DNA of 64,000 nt, from contig JAXGMV010000001.1 in NCBI GenBank assembly GCA_040768445.1, positions 186,001 through 250,000 on the forward strand. Reading direction: 5' to 3'. Below the pieces are notes generated by a model. That model was not told the origin of the DNA. It ran no database searches and worked only from the letters and a program-made list of their open reading frames with translations. The translations under genes were made by a program, and so were the position numbers. The DNA comes from JAXGMV01 sp040768445 (lineage in GTDB: Bacteria; Chloroflexota; Anaerolineae; Anaerolineales; Anaerolineaceae). This document shows, in pieces, positions 1 through 7,901 of this stretch (its first letter is position 1; each line of letters opens with the position of its first letter).

Positions 1-129
1 GCTGTTGTGATTGATAATGCACCTGTCATGGGAAAGATTGCCGTCATCGATCTACAAATCGGCATTTTGGCAGAATTATCCCTGCCTGAAGGATACCAGG
101 CTGCCCAACCTGCCTGGAAGCCACAGTGA
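1..129 (+). CDS. 3' end of an unidentified CDS (partial)
   Basis: Frame 1 is open from the left edge to a TGA at 127-129 and encodes 42 residues ending in PAWKPQ. The peptide has ordinary protein-like composition (AVVIDNAPVMGK at its start), whereas the overlapping frame starting at 11 reads as a Ser/Pro-rich shadow. Nothing in the tail identifies a family. It lies upstream of and in the same direction as the cold-shock gene, which has its own promoter. The call rests only on frame openness and composition, so it could be spurious. Confidence 0.4.
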   Translation, partial: AVVIDNAPVMGKIAVIDLQIGILAELSLPEGYQAAQPAWKPQ

Positions 130-204
130 CAGCAGCCGTTTTTCAACCTGTCTTGTGAGTTTGGTACCAGTTTCCAAAATTGACACCAATAACACCCAAA
201 TTCA

Positions 205-233
205 TTGACAGACCTGAATGATTGAGGTATTAT
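205..233 (+). promoter_or_regulatory. Sigma-70-type promoter of the cold-shock gene
   Basis: TTGACA (205-210), a 17-nt spacer and TATTAT (228-233) form a near-consensus promoter. The predicted transcription start near 240 leaves a leader of about 135 nt before the cold-shock start codon at 376. Long structured leaders are typical of cold-inducible csp mRNAs. Confidence 0.65.
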
Positions 234-375
234 TACGCAAGTTAGATGCTGGTCAGTTCGCGTTGGTACGACAAAAAGATCCCGGGACGAACATCATCCT
301 CGGGGTATTTTTTTTACAAACCGATGGAACGTCGACTCAAGCAGCACAAATTTTTTTATGCCAGAGGAGGCAAAA

Positions 376-585
376 ATGTCTGAACGTATCATCGGTACAG
401 TAAAATGGTTCAATAATGAAAAGGGTTATGGTTTTCTTGCTCGCGAAGATGGCGCTGACGTGTTTGTACACTACACCGCTATTGAGAGCGAAGGCTATCG
501 CTCATTGACCGAGGGACAACAGGTTGAATTCACTGTTGAGAACGGCCCCAAGGGTCTGCAGGCTGCAGCTGTCACCATCAAGTAG
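376..585 (+). CDS. Cold-shock protein (CspA family)
   Basis: A 69-residue protein that is essentially one cold-shock domain, the usual size for the family. It carries RNP1-like KGYGFL and RNP2-like VFVHYTAI, the surface that binds single-stranded RNA/DNA, after the typical GTVKWFNNEKGYGF opening. The start at 376 is chosen over an in-frame ATG at 358 because GAGGAGG (364-370) lies five bases before it. Proteins of this family act as RNA chaperones in the cytoplasm that melt mRNA structure. The gene is monocistronic, with its own promoter at 205-233 and a terminator at 611-638. The long leader suggests post-transcriptional or temperature control, which is inference. Confidence 0.93.
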   Translation: MSERIIGTVKWFNNEKGYGFLAREDGADVFVHYTAIESEGYRSLTEGQQVEFTVENGPKGLQAAAVTIK

Positions 586-610
586 TTTGTATTTATAAAT
601 CAAACACAAA

Positions 611-638
611 AAAACCTGCCGTGACGGCAGGTTTTTTT
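611..638. terminator. Rho-independent terminator, probably bidirectional
   Basis: An 8-bp stem (ACCTGCCG/CGGCAGGT, 614-621 with 625-632) and a TGA loop are followed by a T-run. An A-run on the other side lets it also serve the minus-strand hydrolase gene ending at 673. Confidence 0.85.
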
Positions 639-672
639 ATTCATTAGTTACGATATGAGTTAAACATCAATC

Positions 673-1821
673 TTACTCAGATAAAATGCTCATGATCATG
701 CTGTTGAAACAGTCAACAGCCAGTTCAAGATCTGCAATTTTGATATGTTCATCCACAGTGTGCGCATCGGTTTCGCCGCCTGGACCGAAGCCTATGGTTG
801 GTATGCCGGCAGTGCCGCCGCTGTATGCACCATTAGTGCAGAATTGATACGCCGACAATTCTGGCATTATGCCAGCCTGATGCAAACCTTTCAAAGCACC
901 CTGCACAAGTGGATGCTCTTGATCAAATATCCAGGCAGGAAAGAATTTTTGTCCGGACAGGGTTTTTCCAGTATAAGTCTTCTCTTCCCTGTCTAAAATA
1001 GATACATTGAAGTCAATCCCCTGCAGCTCAGGCAGCGATTTTATCTCAGAGATGACACTGCCGGCTGTCTCCCCGGGAAGCAAGCGCCGGTCATATGAGA
1101 CGCGGCACACATTCGGCAGTACAGACTTGCCCGGATACGGTTCTGAGATAATATCTGTTAGCACATTTAGACCGCTGCCAATTTGGGGGTGAGAGGTCAA
1201 TGCCATATTATCCAGGCTCTGAATCACCCGGTACATCTCATGAACCGCACACAGACCCGCCTGCGGCGATGACGAGTGGGCTGATTTGCCGTACGTTTCC
1301 ACAATTATTTCAGCACGTCCCCTGCCGGCATGCTTGAGATTGAAATTGGTTGCTTCGCCGATGATGACGTAATCTGGTTTGACGATATCAACCACACTCT
1401 TGAGCGCGCCGCCTTCCATCACCTCTTCCAGGACGGTGGCGCTTACAGCCACGCTGCCCGTGAGCCTGCTGCGATCAACCCCGGCGGCCGCATAAATCAT
1501 CGCCGCCAGAGAGCCTTTCATATCAGCAGTAGCCCGTCCGTAAATGCACCCATCGGCAATTTCTGCCACGTACGGTGGGTGGCTCCAATCGGATGGGATG
1601 ACATCTACATGATCACAGTGACCATCCAACAACAGGGTCTTGCCGGGTTTTTGCCCGTAGATGATCCCAATGCCGCTGCCATTTTTATCCACCTGCACCT
1701 CGTCAAAACCGAGCTGTTCCATTTCCTGTACAATTTTTTCAACAACTGCTTTTTCATCGCCCGATAAACTTGGTGTACGGATAATATCCTGCACAAAACT
1801 GATCATTCGTTGATTGTCCAT
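673..1821 (-). CDS. M20 metallohydrolase, YgeY type (selenium-metabolism-linked)
   Basis: A 382-residue M20-family di-zinc hydrolase. Visible ligand motifs are LLLDGHCDHVDV (first His and Asp), GRATADMKGS (bridging Asp), LEEVMEGG (Glu pair) and TDAHTVDEH (final His). Overall sequence and length match the YgeY subfamily, which databases call 'selenium metabolism-linked hydrolase' because it co-occurs with selenium-dependent molybdenum hydroxylase genes. Its true substrate is unknown; related M20 enzymes cleave acyl-amino acids, dipeptides or carbamoyl groups. It starts 24 bases after the glutamine synthetase stop and is probably co-transcribed with it. The general M20 assignment is secure; the YgeY subfamily is likely. 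Confidence 0.82.
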   Translation of the reverse strand: MDNQRMISFVQDIIRTPSLSGDEKAVVEKIVQEMEQLGFDEVQVDKNGSGIGIIYGQKPGKTLLLDGHCDHVDVIPSDWSHPPYVAEIADGCIYGRATADMKGSLAAMIYAAAGVDRSRLTGSVAVSATVLEEVMEGGALKSVVDIVKPDYVIIGEATNFNLKHAGRGRAEIIVETYGKSAHSSSPQAGLCAVHEMYRVIQSLDNMALTSHPQIGSGLNVLTDIISEPYPGKSVLPNVCRVSYDRRLLPGETAGSVISEIKSLPELQGIDFNVSILDREEKTYTGKTLSGQKFFPAWIFDQEHPLVQGALKGLHQAGIMPELSAYQFCTNGAYSGGTAGIPTIGFGPGGETDAHTVDEHIKIADLELAVDCFNSMIMSILSE

Positions 1822-1845
1822 AATCGCAACCTTATAAGTGAGCTC

Positions 1846-3264
1846 TTAGAAATCAAACCATAATTCGATCTCGCGTGGGTGCGGTCGTGATTGGATGTCC
1901 CTGTGCTGTTTGAGCTTTGTATCCATCCAAAACGCCAGCATCTCTTTGTTAAAAACACTACCTTCCAACAGGAACTGGTGGTCAACCTCAAGGGCTTTGA
2001 CTGCTTCTTCCAGAGTGGCCGGCAGGGCTTTGATTTTTTCGCGCTTCTCTTTTGGCATGGTATGAATATCTTCATCAAATGGCCCAAAACCAGCCTGTGT
2101 AGGATCAATTTTACGTTTTATACCATCCAGACCCGCCATCAGCATTGCCGGCATGGCCAGGTATGGGTTACAGGTGGCATCGGGAGAGCGGAACTCAAAC
2201 CTGACATCATCAGGTTTAATGGCATATTTCGGGATGCGCACCGCAGCGCTTCTATCGCCGCTTCCAAAGAACAGGTTTGTGGGTGCCTCAAAACCTGGAA
2301 TCAGCCGGCGATAAGAATTGGTGCTTGGGTTGGTCAAAGCCAGCAAAGCCGGTGCGTGCGTGAGAATACCGCCTAGGTAGTACAACCCGGTCTGGCTGAG
2401 TCCACCTCTTTGCTGCGGAGTGTAAAACAGGTTTGTTTTTCCTTTAAAAAGACTCTGATGAAAATGCATACCGCTGCCAGCTTCATCATACATGGGCTTG
2501 GGCAAAAAAGTCACCGCCATATCATAACTGTCAGCGACCTGGCGGGCAAAGTACTTCACCATCATGGTTGCATCGGCAGCATCGATCATGCCAAGCATCG
2601 GTGTTTCAATTTCGCTGTGACCTGGCCCACCGCCTTCATGGTGATGATACTTTACCGGTACTCCAGCGTCCTCAAGCATCAGCGTCATCTCAGAACGGAT
2701 GTTTGAGAGGTGATCTGAAGGTGGAATGCGGTGGTAGCCATTAAACCTTGGTACTAGATTTGCCTGGCTGGGTTTATTATGGTCCCAATCTGCCTCGTTG
2801 GAATTAAGATGATAGCCAGCAGTATGGCGTTCGTTTCTGAAGTGAACCTGATCAAAAATGAAGAACTCAAATTCCGGTCCCCAAAAGCTCACAGTACCAA
2901 TTTTGCTGTCATTAAGGTACTTCTCAGCCCGCATAACAAACTGACGTGGATCATTTTCAAACGGCTTTTTTGAGTCAGACTCGATGATATTACAAATAAA
3001 ACTTAGAGTCATTTCATCAAAAAAAGGATCTAAAAATGCTGTATCCAAATCGGGGATTAATGACATATCGCTGGAATTCACCGATTTAAAGGCTGCAGAT
3101 GAACCGTCAAACCCAACGCCATCTTCCAACAGTGCGGGTGTAAATTCCGCAGCAGAAAGGGTAAGGTGGTGCCACATACCGGACAAATCACACCACTTCA
3201 AGTCAATCAAGCGAATGTTGTTATCAGTTATAAGTGACTCGGCTTCTTCATAAGTATTTAACAT
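1846..3264 (-). CDS. glnA: Glutamine synthetase type I
   Basis: A 472-residue GSI that makes glutamine from glutamate, ammonia and ATP in the cytoplasm as a dodecamer. The N-terminal beta-grasp region (IRLIDLKWCDLSG) is followed by the catalytic domain with EFEFFIFD, the HHHEGGGPGHSEIE region and the NPSTNSYRRLIPGFEAPTN segment. The C-terminus resembles GSI-beta (AVKALEVDHQFL, PHPREIEL). At the site where adenylylated enzymes carry Tyr in NLYxLPP, this protein reads DIHTMPKE, so the modifiable Tyr is replaced by His and adenylylation control is unlikely. An AAGGAG ribosome site lies just upstream. It is the first gene of a pair with the M20 hydrolase and divergent from the glutamate-synthase-like gene. 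A specialised ligase of the GS superfamily is an alternative. Confidence 0.9.
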   Translation of the reverse strand: MLNTYEEAESLITDNNIRLIDLKWCDLSGMWHHLTLSAAEFTPALLEDGVGFDGSSAAFKSVNSSDMSLIPDLDTAFLDPFFDEMTLSFICNIIESDSKKPFENDPRQFVMRAEKYLNDSKIGTVSFWGPEFEFFIFDQVHFRNERHTAGYHLNSNEADWDHNKPSQANLVPRFNGYHRIPPSDHLSNIRSEMTLMLEDAGVPVKYHHHEGGGPGHSEIETPMLGMIDAADATMMVKYFARQVADSYDMAVTFLPKPMYDEAGSGMHFHQSLFKGKTNLFYTPQQRGGLSQTGLYYLGGILTHAPALLALTNPSTNSYRRLIPGFEAPTNLFFGSGDRSAAVRIPKYAIKPDDVRFEFRSPDATCNPYLAMPAMLMAGLDGIKRKIDPTQAGFGPFDEDIHTMPKEKREKIKALPATLEEAVKALEVDHQFLLEGSVFNKEMLAFWMDTKLKQHRDIQSRPHPREIELWFDF

Positions 3265-3742
3265 TAATTTTTTCTCCTTATTAGCAGTCTGATAATGCAG
3301 TCAAAATTTGATTTCAGATAATCAGCCTGGCTCATATACAGCACAGGTGATTATTTGATCTTGTTCTTAATTTTACCATTTTGGTGAATGGCGCGATTGA
3401 GAACCAACCTAAACACGCTGAGTGTGAATATCAACTGGTAATCTATCCTTTCTGCTCATATAGAAACAGAACAAATAATGATGGAAATATACTCCTTTAA
3501 ACCAAATTAAGATTACAATTAATGTGACTGAGTTAACAATCAGATTTAGAACTGTTTCTTTAGATTAGCTTGTCTGCAAGGCTTCCAATCTTCAAAACGA
3601 TTGAAGGCTGCATTTTTTGTCACAATTCAGCTTATACTACCCAGACAAGCCTAACCACACACTTTTTGTGTTTAACTTTCTAAATTATGTTTTTTGCTGA
3701 ATTATCCTTACATCACTTTTACCCTTTTCTGGAGGCGCAATA
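3265..3742. promoter_or_regulatory. Divergent intergenic region between glnA and the GltB-like gene
   Basis: A 478-base gap between two divergent nitrogen genes, with no credible ORF. On the plus strand a TATACT box (3633-3638) could serve the downstream gene, but no good -35 is seen. An imperfect inverted repeat at 3581-3608 (GCTTCCAATC with GATTGAAGGC) precedes it and could be an operator or RNA hairpin. No known riboswitch was recognised. The length suggests shared regulation of both genes. Confidence 0.4.
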
Positions 3743-5263
3743 ATGACCTATTCACCTAAGCTTTCATCAGCATTCAATGACACCCGCAACCGCAGTATTT
3801 TCATATCCCCGCAATCGGGCATGTGCTCCTTATGTACCGAGGAGTGTGATGGTACATGCGAAATAGCCCTGGCAGCAGTGTTGGGGGCACAGGCTGTTTA
3901 TCCCACCAGCACAGGGGCAAACCAGATTGCGTCGGAGAAAGACTATCCGATTGACTTTTCACATTTCAACATTAACGGGCGTGTTTTCGGGGCACAGGGT
4001 GTCAAACCGACCTATGAAGAAGCAAATATCTTCCATGTAAAGCTTGACACCGTCTTTGGAAAGTTTCACCCGGTCAAAATGACAATGCCGGTCATACTGC
4101 CAGCGTTGATCAAGATGAACTGGGTGGACTACTTTGGCGGTGCAGCCATGGCGGGGGTGTGTTGTGTCATCGGGGAAGATGCACGCAATAAGGATCCACA
4201 GTTCAAAATTGAAAATGGAAAGGTTAGCGATTTTCCTGCCTTAGGTGACATGCTGGATGCTTTCCGGAAATACGATCGCGGATACGGACAAATTATTCTC
4301 CAGTGTAATATCGAAGATGATATGCTTGGCATACCTGAATATGCATTAAAAGTGCAGGGTGCAAAAGCCATTGAATTCAAATTTGGTCAGGGCGCCAAAG
4401 GCACCCAGCCTGTAAACCGCTTGAAATCAATCGAAGAAGCACAAAAAAAGCAGGCTTCTGGTTCAATCGTTTACCCGAACCCCACTGACCCGCAGGTGAT
4501 AAAAGCCTATGAAGAAGGAGTCTGCCCGAATTTCTACACCTACTCGAGGCTGCCGCTGTGGGATGAGACTTATCTGGTACCGCGCATTGCTGAACTGCGG
4601 GGAATGGGATATAAAAATTTCTATCTCAAGATGGCCGGCTATGACACTGCCGACATAAAGCATGTGCTGATGATCGGCAGCATGGCAGAGGTAGACATGA
4701 TCACCTTTGACGGTGCCGGCGGTGGCAGCGGGTACAGCCCCTGCAAGATGATGAACGAATGGGGCCTGCCGACACCAGTCCTGCAAGATGTGGTCTGTCG
4801 GCTTGTTGAAGAAATGAAAAAAGAAGGTCTCTACATCCCTGCAATCACCATCACTGGTGGATTTGCGTCTGAGGACCAGGTTTTCAAATCGCTGGCCTAT
4901 GGTGATGGCAATGTGACCGCTATTGGTCTCTGCCGGGCATCGATGACAGCTGCGATGATGGGCAAGAACATTGGAGAGATGATCAAAACAGGCAATGTGC
5001 CAAAGAATCTCAAGAAATACGGCACAACCATTGAAAAGATTTACGGCGACCTGGCTGATTTGCGCGCGATTTATGGAAAAGAAGCCAATACCTTCTCGCC
5101 AGGTGCGATCGGTGTGTTCTCTTATCTCAACAAGATTGCCTTCGGGGTTAAACATTTCGCAGCGTTGAATCGCAAATTTGATATTGCCCTGCTCGATAAA
5201 AGCGATATTATTCCCCTGACGCGCGATGCAAAAGACCTGATGCAGGGTAAATGGTTTGAGTGA
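3743..5263 (+). CDS. FMN-binding glutamate synthase-family protein (GltB-like, stand-alone)
   Basis: A 506-residue protein related to the FMN/synthase domain of the glutamate synthase large subunit, without the amidotransferase domain. The N-terminus has a Cys cluster (CSLCTEECDGTC, about residues 28-39), probably for an Fe-S centre. The barrel shows FDGAGGGSGYSPCKMM and a C-terminal TGGFASEDQVFKSLAYGDG phosphate-binding segment followed by GLCRASMTAAMMG. Stand-alone proteins of this group are often next to glutamine synthetase genes, as here, but their reaction is not established. A ferredoxin- or NAD(P)H-linked glutamate synthase activity is possible. GGAGG lies seven bases before the ATG. 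A terminator follows at 5309. Confidence 0.82.
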   Translation: MTYSPKLSSAFNDTRNRSIFISPQSGMCSLCTEECDGTCEIALAAVLGAQAVYPTSTGANQIASEKDYPIDFSHFNINGRVFGAQGVKPTYEEANIFHVKLDTVFGKFHPVKMTMPVILPALIKMNWVDYFGGAAMAGVCCVIGEDARNKDPQFKIENGKVSDFPALGDMLDAFRKYDRGYGQIILQCNIEDDMLGIPEYALKVQGAKAIEFKFGQGAKGTQPVNRLKSIEEAQKKQASGSIVYPNPTDPQVIKAYEEGVCPNFYTYSRLPLWDETYLVPRIAELRGMGYKNFYLKMAGYDTADIKHVLMIGSMAEVDMITFDGAGGGSGYSPCKMMNEWGLPTPVLQDVVCRLVEEMKKEGLYIPAITITGGFASEDQVFKSLAYGDGNVTAIGLCRASMTAAMMGKNIGEMIKTGNVPKNLKKYGTTIEKIYGDLADLRAIYGKEANTFSPGAIGVFSYLNKIAFGVKHFAALNRKFDIALLDKSDIIPLTRDAKDLMQGKWFE

Positions 5264-5308
5264 TGGTTTCAGAATAGTGAAATTAATCGGGATATAACAA
5301 TGAAGGAA

Positions 5309-5348
5309 AAGGATGGCGCATAAGATCAAACGCCATCCTTTTGTTTTT
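5309..5348 (+). terminator. Rho-independent terminator
   Basis: A 10-bp stem (AAGGATGGCG, 5309-5318, with CGCCATCCTT, 5331-5340) is followed by a T-rich tail. It ends the GltB-like gene and separates it from the convergent deacylase. Confidence 0.85.
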
Positions 5349-5372
5349 AATACCCTGATAAACTCCAACTTC

Positions 5373-6959
5373 TTACTGCTTACGTAATACTTTACCGCCT
5401 AATTTCCCTGTAAAACTGCCATTCAAAACACTGATTTTTCCATTCACGATAACCGTGTTGATTCCTTCCGAAAATTGTGAAGCGTCTTCATACGTTGCCT
5501 TATCCCTTACCCTGTCAGGTGTCATCATAACCACATCAGCACAGTAGCCTTCTTTCAACAATCCTCTGTCTTTTATCCCCAAAAGTAACGCAGGATAGGA
5601 TGTCATCTTGCGGATTGCCTCACTCATGGTTAGCAATTTGCGCTTATTCACAAATTCATTAATGAATCTCGGGTAGCAGCCAAACAGGCGTGGATGGGGT
5701 TTGCTGGCATACACGCCATCGGTGCCAATTGTCGCCGCCGGGTGGGTCAACACTTTTTCAAGCACGTCTTCACTGCCGTAAAAAATGACCATCGTTACAG
5801 CCAATTTTTCTTCTGCCAGCACATCACACAACACATCAACAGGGTGTTTACGGGTGATATCGGACAGCTCCGCAATATGCTTGCCTTCCATCCATTTATT
5901 CCCCTCGGTCTGTACCGAGGTTACAAAAATATTATGCCAGCCAATGGTAATTGAGCGGTTATTCCAGTGCTCAAGATCCTTCTCAAACTCATCGTGAATT
6001 TTCTGCCGATAGTCTGGTTCTGTGAGGTTTTTTATCAACGCTTCAGTGCCATCCGCAAACGTCCACTGCGGCAGGACAGCAGACAGGACAGTACAGCCTG
6101 CAATATATGGGTACCTGTCCCAGGATATGCGCCCGCCTTCATTGATATGCCGATCAGCCATTGAAAGCACTTCATCCATCAAATGCCAGTTGATCCTGCC
6201 GTTTGCCTGCAGGTGTGAAACATGCAGGTGAACGCCTGTCTGCCTGGTTATTTCCAGCAGTTCTGTGAACGACTGGCGAATACGATACCCTTCATCGCGT
6301 TGATGCACAACAAAAGGTGCATTGTGACGTGCAGCCACCTTATTGTAAGCAACCAATTCTTCTGTACCGGCAAAACTGCAGGGTGGATAAATCAAGCCGG
6401 TGGAAAAACCAAATGCACCCTCATCAAAAGCTTGTTCAAGAATGTCAGACAGTGCATGGGTTTCTCCGGCGTCCAGCTGCCTGTCTGACATGCCCAGCAC
6501 CTGCATCCGTATCGGTCCGTGTGAGGCAAGCACGGCAGCATTGACTGGCAGCGAGTAGCTCTCAAGCTTCTCGAGATAGCCAGCAAAAGAGTCCCAGCAC
6601 CAGTCACTATCATCAATATAGCCATTCAAGCCAGAAACAAGCGCTGACATAGTCGGGACATCCATGCGGTGCATTGGTGCCACGCCCAAGCCATCCTGGC
6701 CATAGAGCTCCGTTGTGATGCCCTGATGCAGCTTTTCTTCTGGCGGCGGCTGGTGCATGACCCGCAAGTCTGAGTGGCTGTGCATGTCAATAAAACCCGG
6801 GCAGGCTGCCTGTCCTGTGCCATCAATGACCTGCTGATATTCACAGTCCATTTGACCAATGGATACAATTTTGCCTTTGTCAATTGCGATATCTGCCTCA
6901 ATTGGCTGTTTCCCATCTCCAACATAAATTTCAACATTTTTAATGACGATATCTATCAT
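5373..6959 (-). CDS. N-acyl-D-amino-acid deacylase-family amidohydrolase (copy 1)
   Basis: A 528-residue amidohydrolase-superfamily enzyme of the D-aminoacylase group, which removes the acyl group from N-acyl-D-amino acids. The metal HxH motif is in PGFIDMHSHSD (H60, H62); HVSHLQANGRINW and the GTDGVYASKPHPR segment are also typical. Where classical D-aminoacylases have a metal-bridging Cys (GNCG, as in copy 2 at 51206), this copy has GQDG with Asp89, so metal binding or specificity may differ. A monocistronic gene, convergent to the GltB-like gene. It may act on D-amino-acid derivatives from cell walls or peptides, or on another cyclic or acyl amide. Confidence 0.82.
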   Translation of the reverse strand: MIDIVIKNVEIYVGDGKQPIEADIAIDKGKIVSIGQMDCEYQQVIDGTGQAACPGFIDMHSHSDLRVMHQPPPEEKLHQGITTELYGQDGLGVAPMHRMDVPTMSALVSGLNGYIDDSDWCWDSFAGYLEKLESYSLPVNAAVLASHGPIRMQVLGMSDRQLDAGETHALSDILEQAFDEGAFGFSTGLIYPPCSFAGTEELVAYNKVAARHNAPFVVHQRDEGYRIRQSFTELLEITRQTGVHLHVSHLQANGRINWHLMDEVLSMADRHINEGGRISWDRYPYIAGCTVLSAVLPQWTFADGTEALIKNLTEPDYRQKIHDEFEKDLEHWNNRSITIGWHNIFVTSVQTEGNKWMEGKHIAELSDITRKHPVDVLCDVLAEEKLAVTMVIFYGSEDVLEKVLTHPAATIGTDGVYASKPHPRLFGCYPRFINEFVNKRKLLTMSEAIRKMTSYPALLLGIKDRGLLKEGYCADVVMMTPDRVRDKATYEDASQFSEGINTVIVNGKISVLNGSFTGKLGGKVLRKQ

Positions 6960-7124
6960 GGTGGATCAATCTATCCTCTGCACTTTATAGAATATTGATT
7001 TAGTATTCTTTTACCTCAAGGGAACTCAATCATTTGATATTAGCTGTAACTCAGAACCAGATCTGTGTGCTAGAAAAAATTAAAGCATACACCTAATTCT
7101 TAACCACGTTCACTGGAATACCTC

Positions 7125-7130
7125 TATAAT
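7125..7130 (+). promoter_or_regulatory. -10 box upstream of the Crp/Fnr gene
   Basis: A perfect TATAAT sits 42 bases before the Crp/Fnr start. No convincing -35 hexamer lies 16-18 bases upstream, so an activator may be needed. Weak evidence. Confidence 0.4.
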
Positions 7131-7171
7131 AGCAAAAAGGGCTCAATCTAACCAAGTGAGAATGGTACCGT

Positions 7172-7849
7172 ATGACAGTGAACAATGTTCTTTCGAATCA
7201 CCAGGTTTTCTCAACGTTGAATCGTATCCAGGTTGAAGCAATACTTCAAGCTGGCAGCACCATGAACTACAAAAAAGATGAGGTCATCACCCATGCCGGC
7301 GATATCTGGCCTTACCTCTTCATTGTTATCTCCGGTTCTATAATGGCAGTCAAAGAATCGTCTGAAGGCCGCAGCCTGATCGCTGAACACTTTAATACCG
7401 GCGATCTGTTCTGGGGATTGGCGTTCTTCCAGGATAATGCCCCAATGCCAGCATCGCTGGTTGCACACAAAGCCAGCCGCTTATACCTGTGGTCTCTTAG
7501 TCAACTCAAGCCATTTATCCTGGCTAATGGACCCTTTTCCTGGGAGTTAAGCAGGCTCATGGTCACCCGGTTGCTGCGAGCCAGTGAAATTTTAGAAGAA
7601 ATCGCCTTCCAACCGGTGGCAGGACGATTGGCACGACTGCTGATTAACCTTTATCAACAGGAAAACAATCCACATATTGAACGTGGGCTAACGCTGGATG
7701 AGATGGCAGCGCGCATTAACTCCACGCGTGAGATGGTTTGCCGGCTGCTGCATCGCTTTTCAGAGGATCAAGCCATCGACATCACCCGTACAACCTTTCG
7801 TATCAGAGACGTAGGTGCTTTGGAAAAGTACACCGAAAAAATTAAATAA
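7172..7849 (+). CDS. Crp/Fnr-family transcription regulator
   Basis: A 225-residue regulator with an N-terminal cyclic-nucleotide-binding-like beta roll (about residues 15-130; AGDIWPYLFIVISGSIMAV) and a C-terminal winged helix with LTLDEMAARINSTREMVCRLL as its helix-turn-helix (about residues 170-190). No Fnr-type N-terminal Cys cluster is visible, so it is unlikely to be an Fe-S oxygen sensor. The effector is unknown. It lies immediately before the amidase gene in the same direction (52 bases apart) and may control it or the divergent D-aminoacylase gene. The start lacks a strong ribosome site. Confidence 0.88.
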   Translation: MTVNNVLSNHQVFSTLNRIQVEAILQAGSTMNYKKDEVITHAGDIWPYLFIVISGSIMAVKESSEGRSLIAEHFNTGDLFWGLAFFQDNAPMPASLVAHKASRLYLWSLSQLKPFILANGPFSWELSRLMVTRLLRASEILEEIAFQPVAGRLARLLINLYQQENNPHIERGLTLDEMAARINSTREMVCRLLHRFSEDQAIDITRTTFRIRDVGALEKYTEKIK

Positions 7850-7901
7850 TCTGAACTGGTTCAATGTTTTTCACTATCTTATAAATCATGTGGAGACAGC
7901 A

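Noticed and set aside
11..208. ORF of 65 codons at the left end
   Set aside because: It has shadow-like composition. Frame 1 (1-129) gives a more protein-like tail, and the ORF runs into the cold-shock promoter.
3265..3742. Glutamine-type riboswitch or T-box in the glnA/GltB-like gap
   Set aside because: No known motif was recognisable; only a weak inverted repeat is present.
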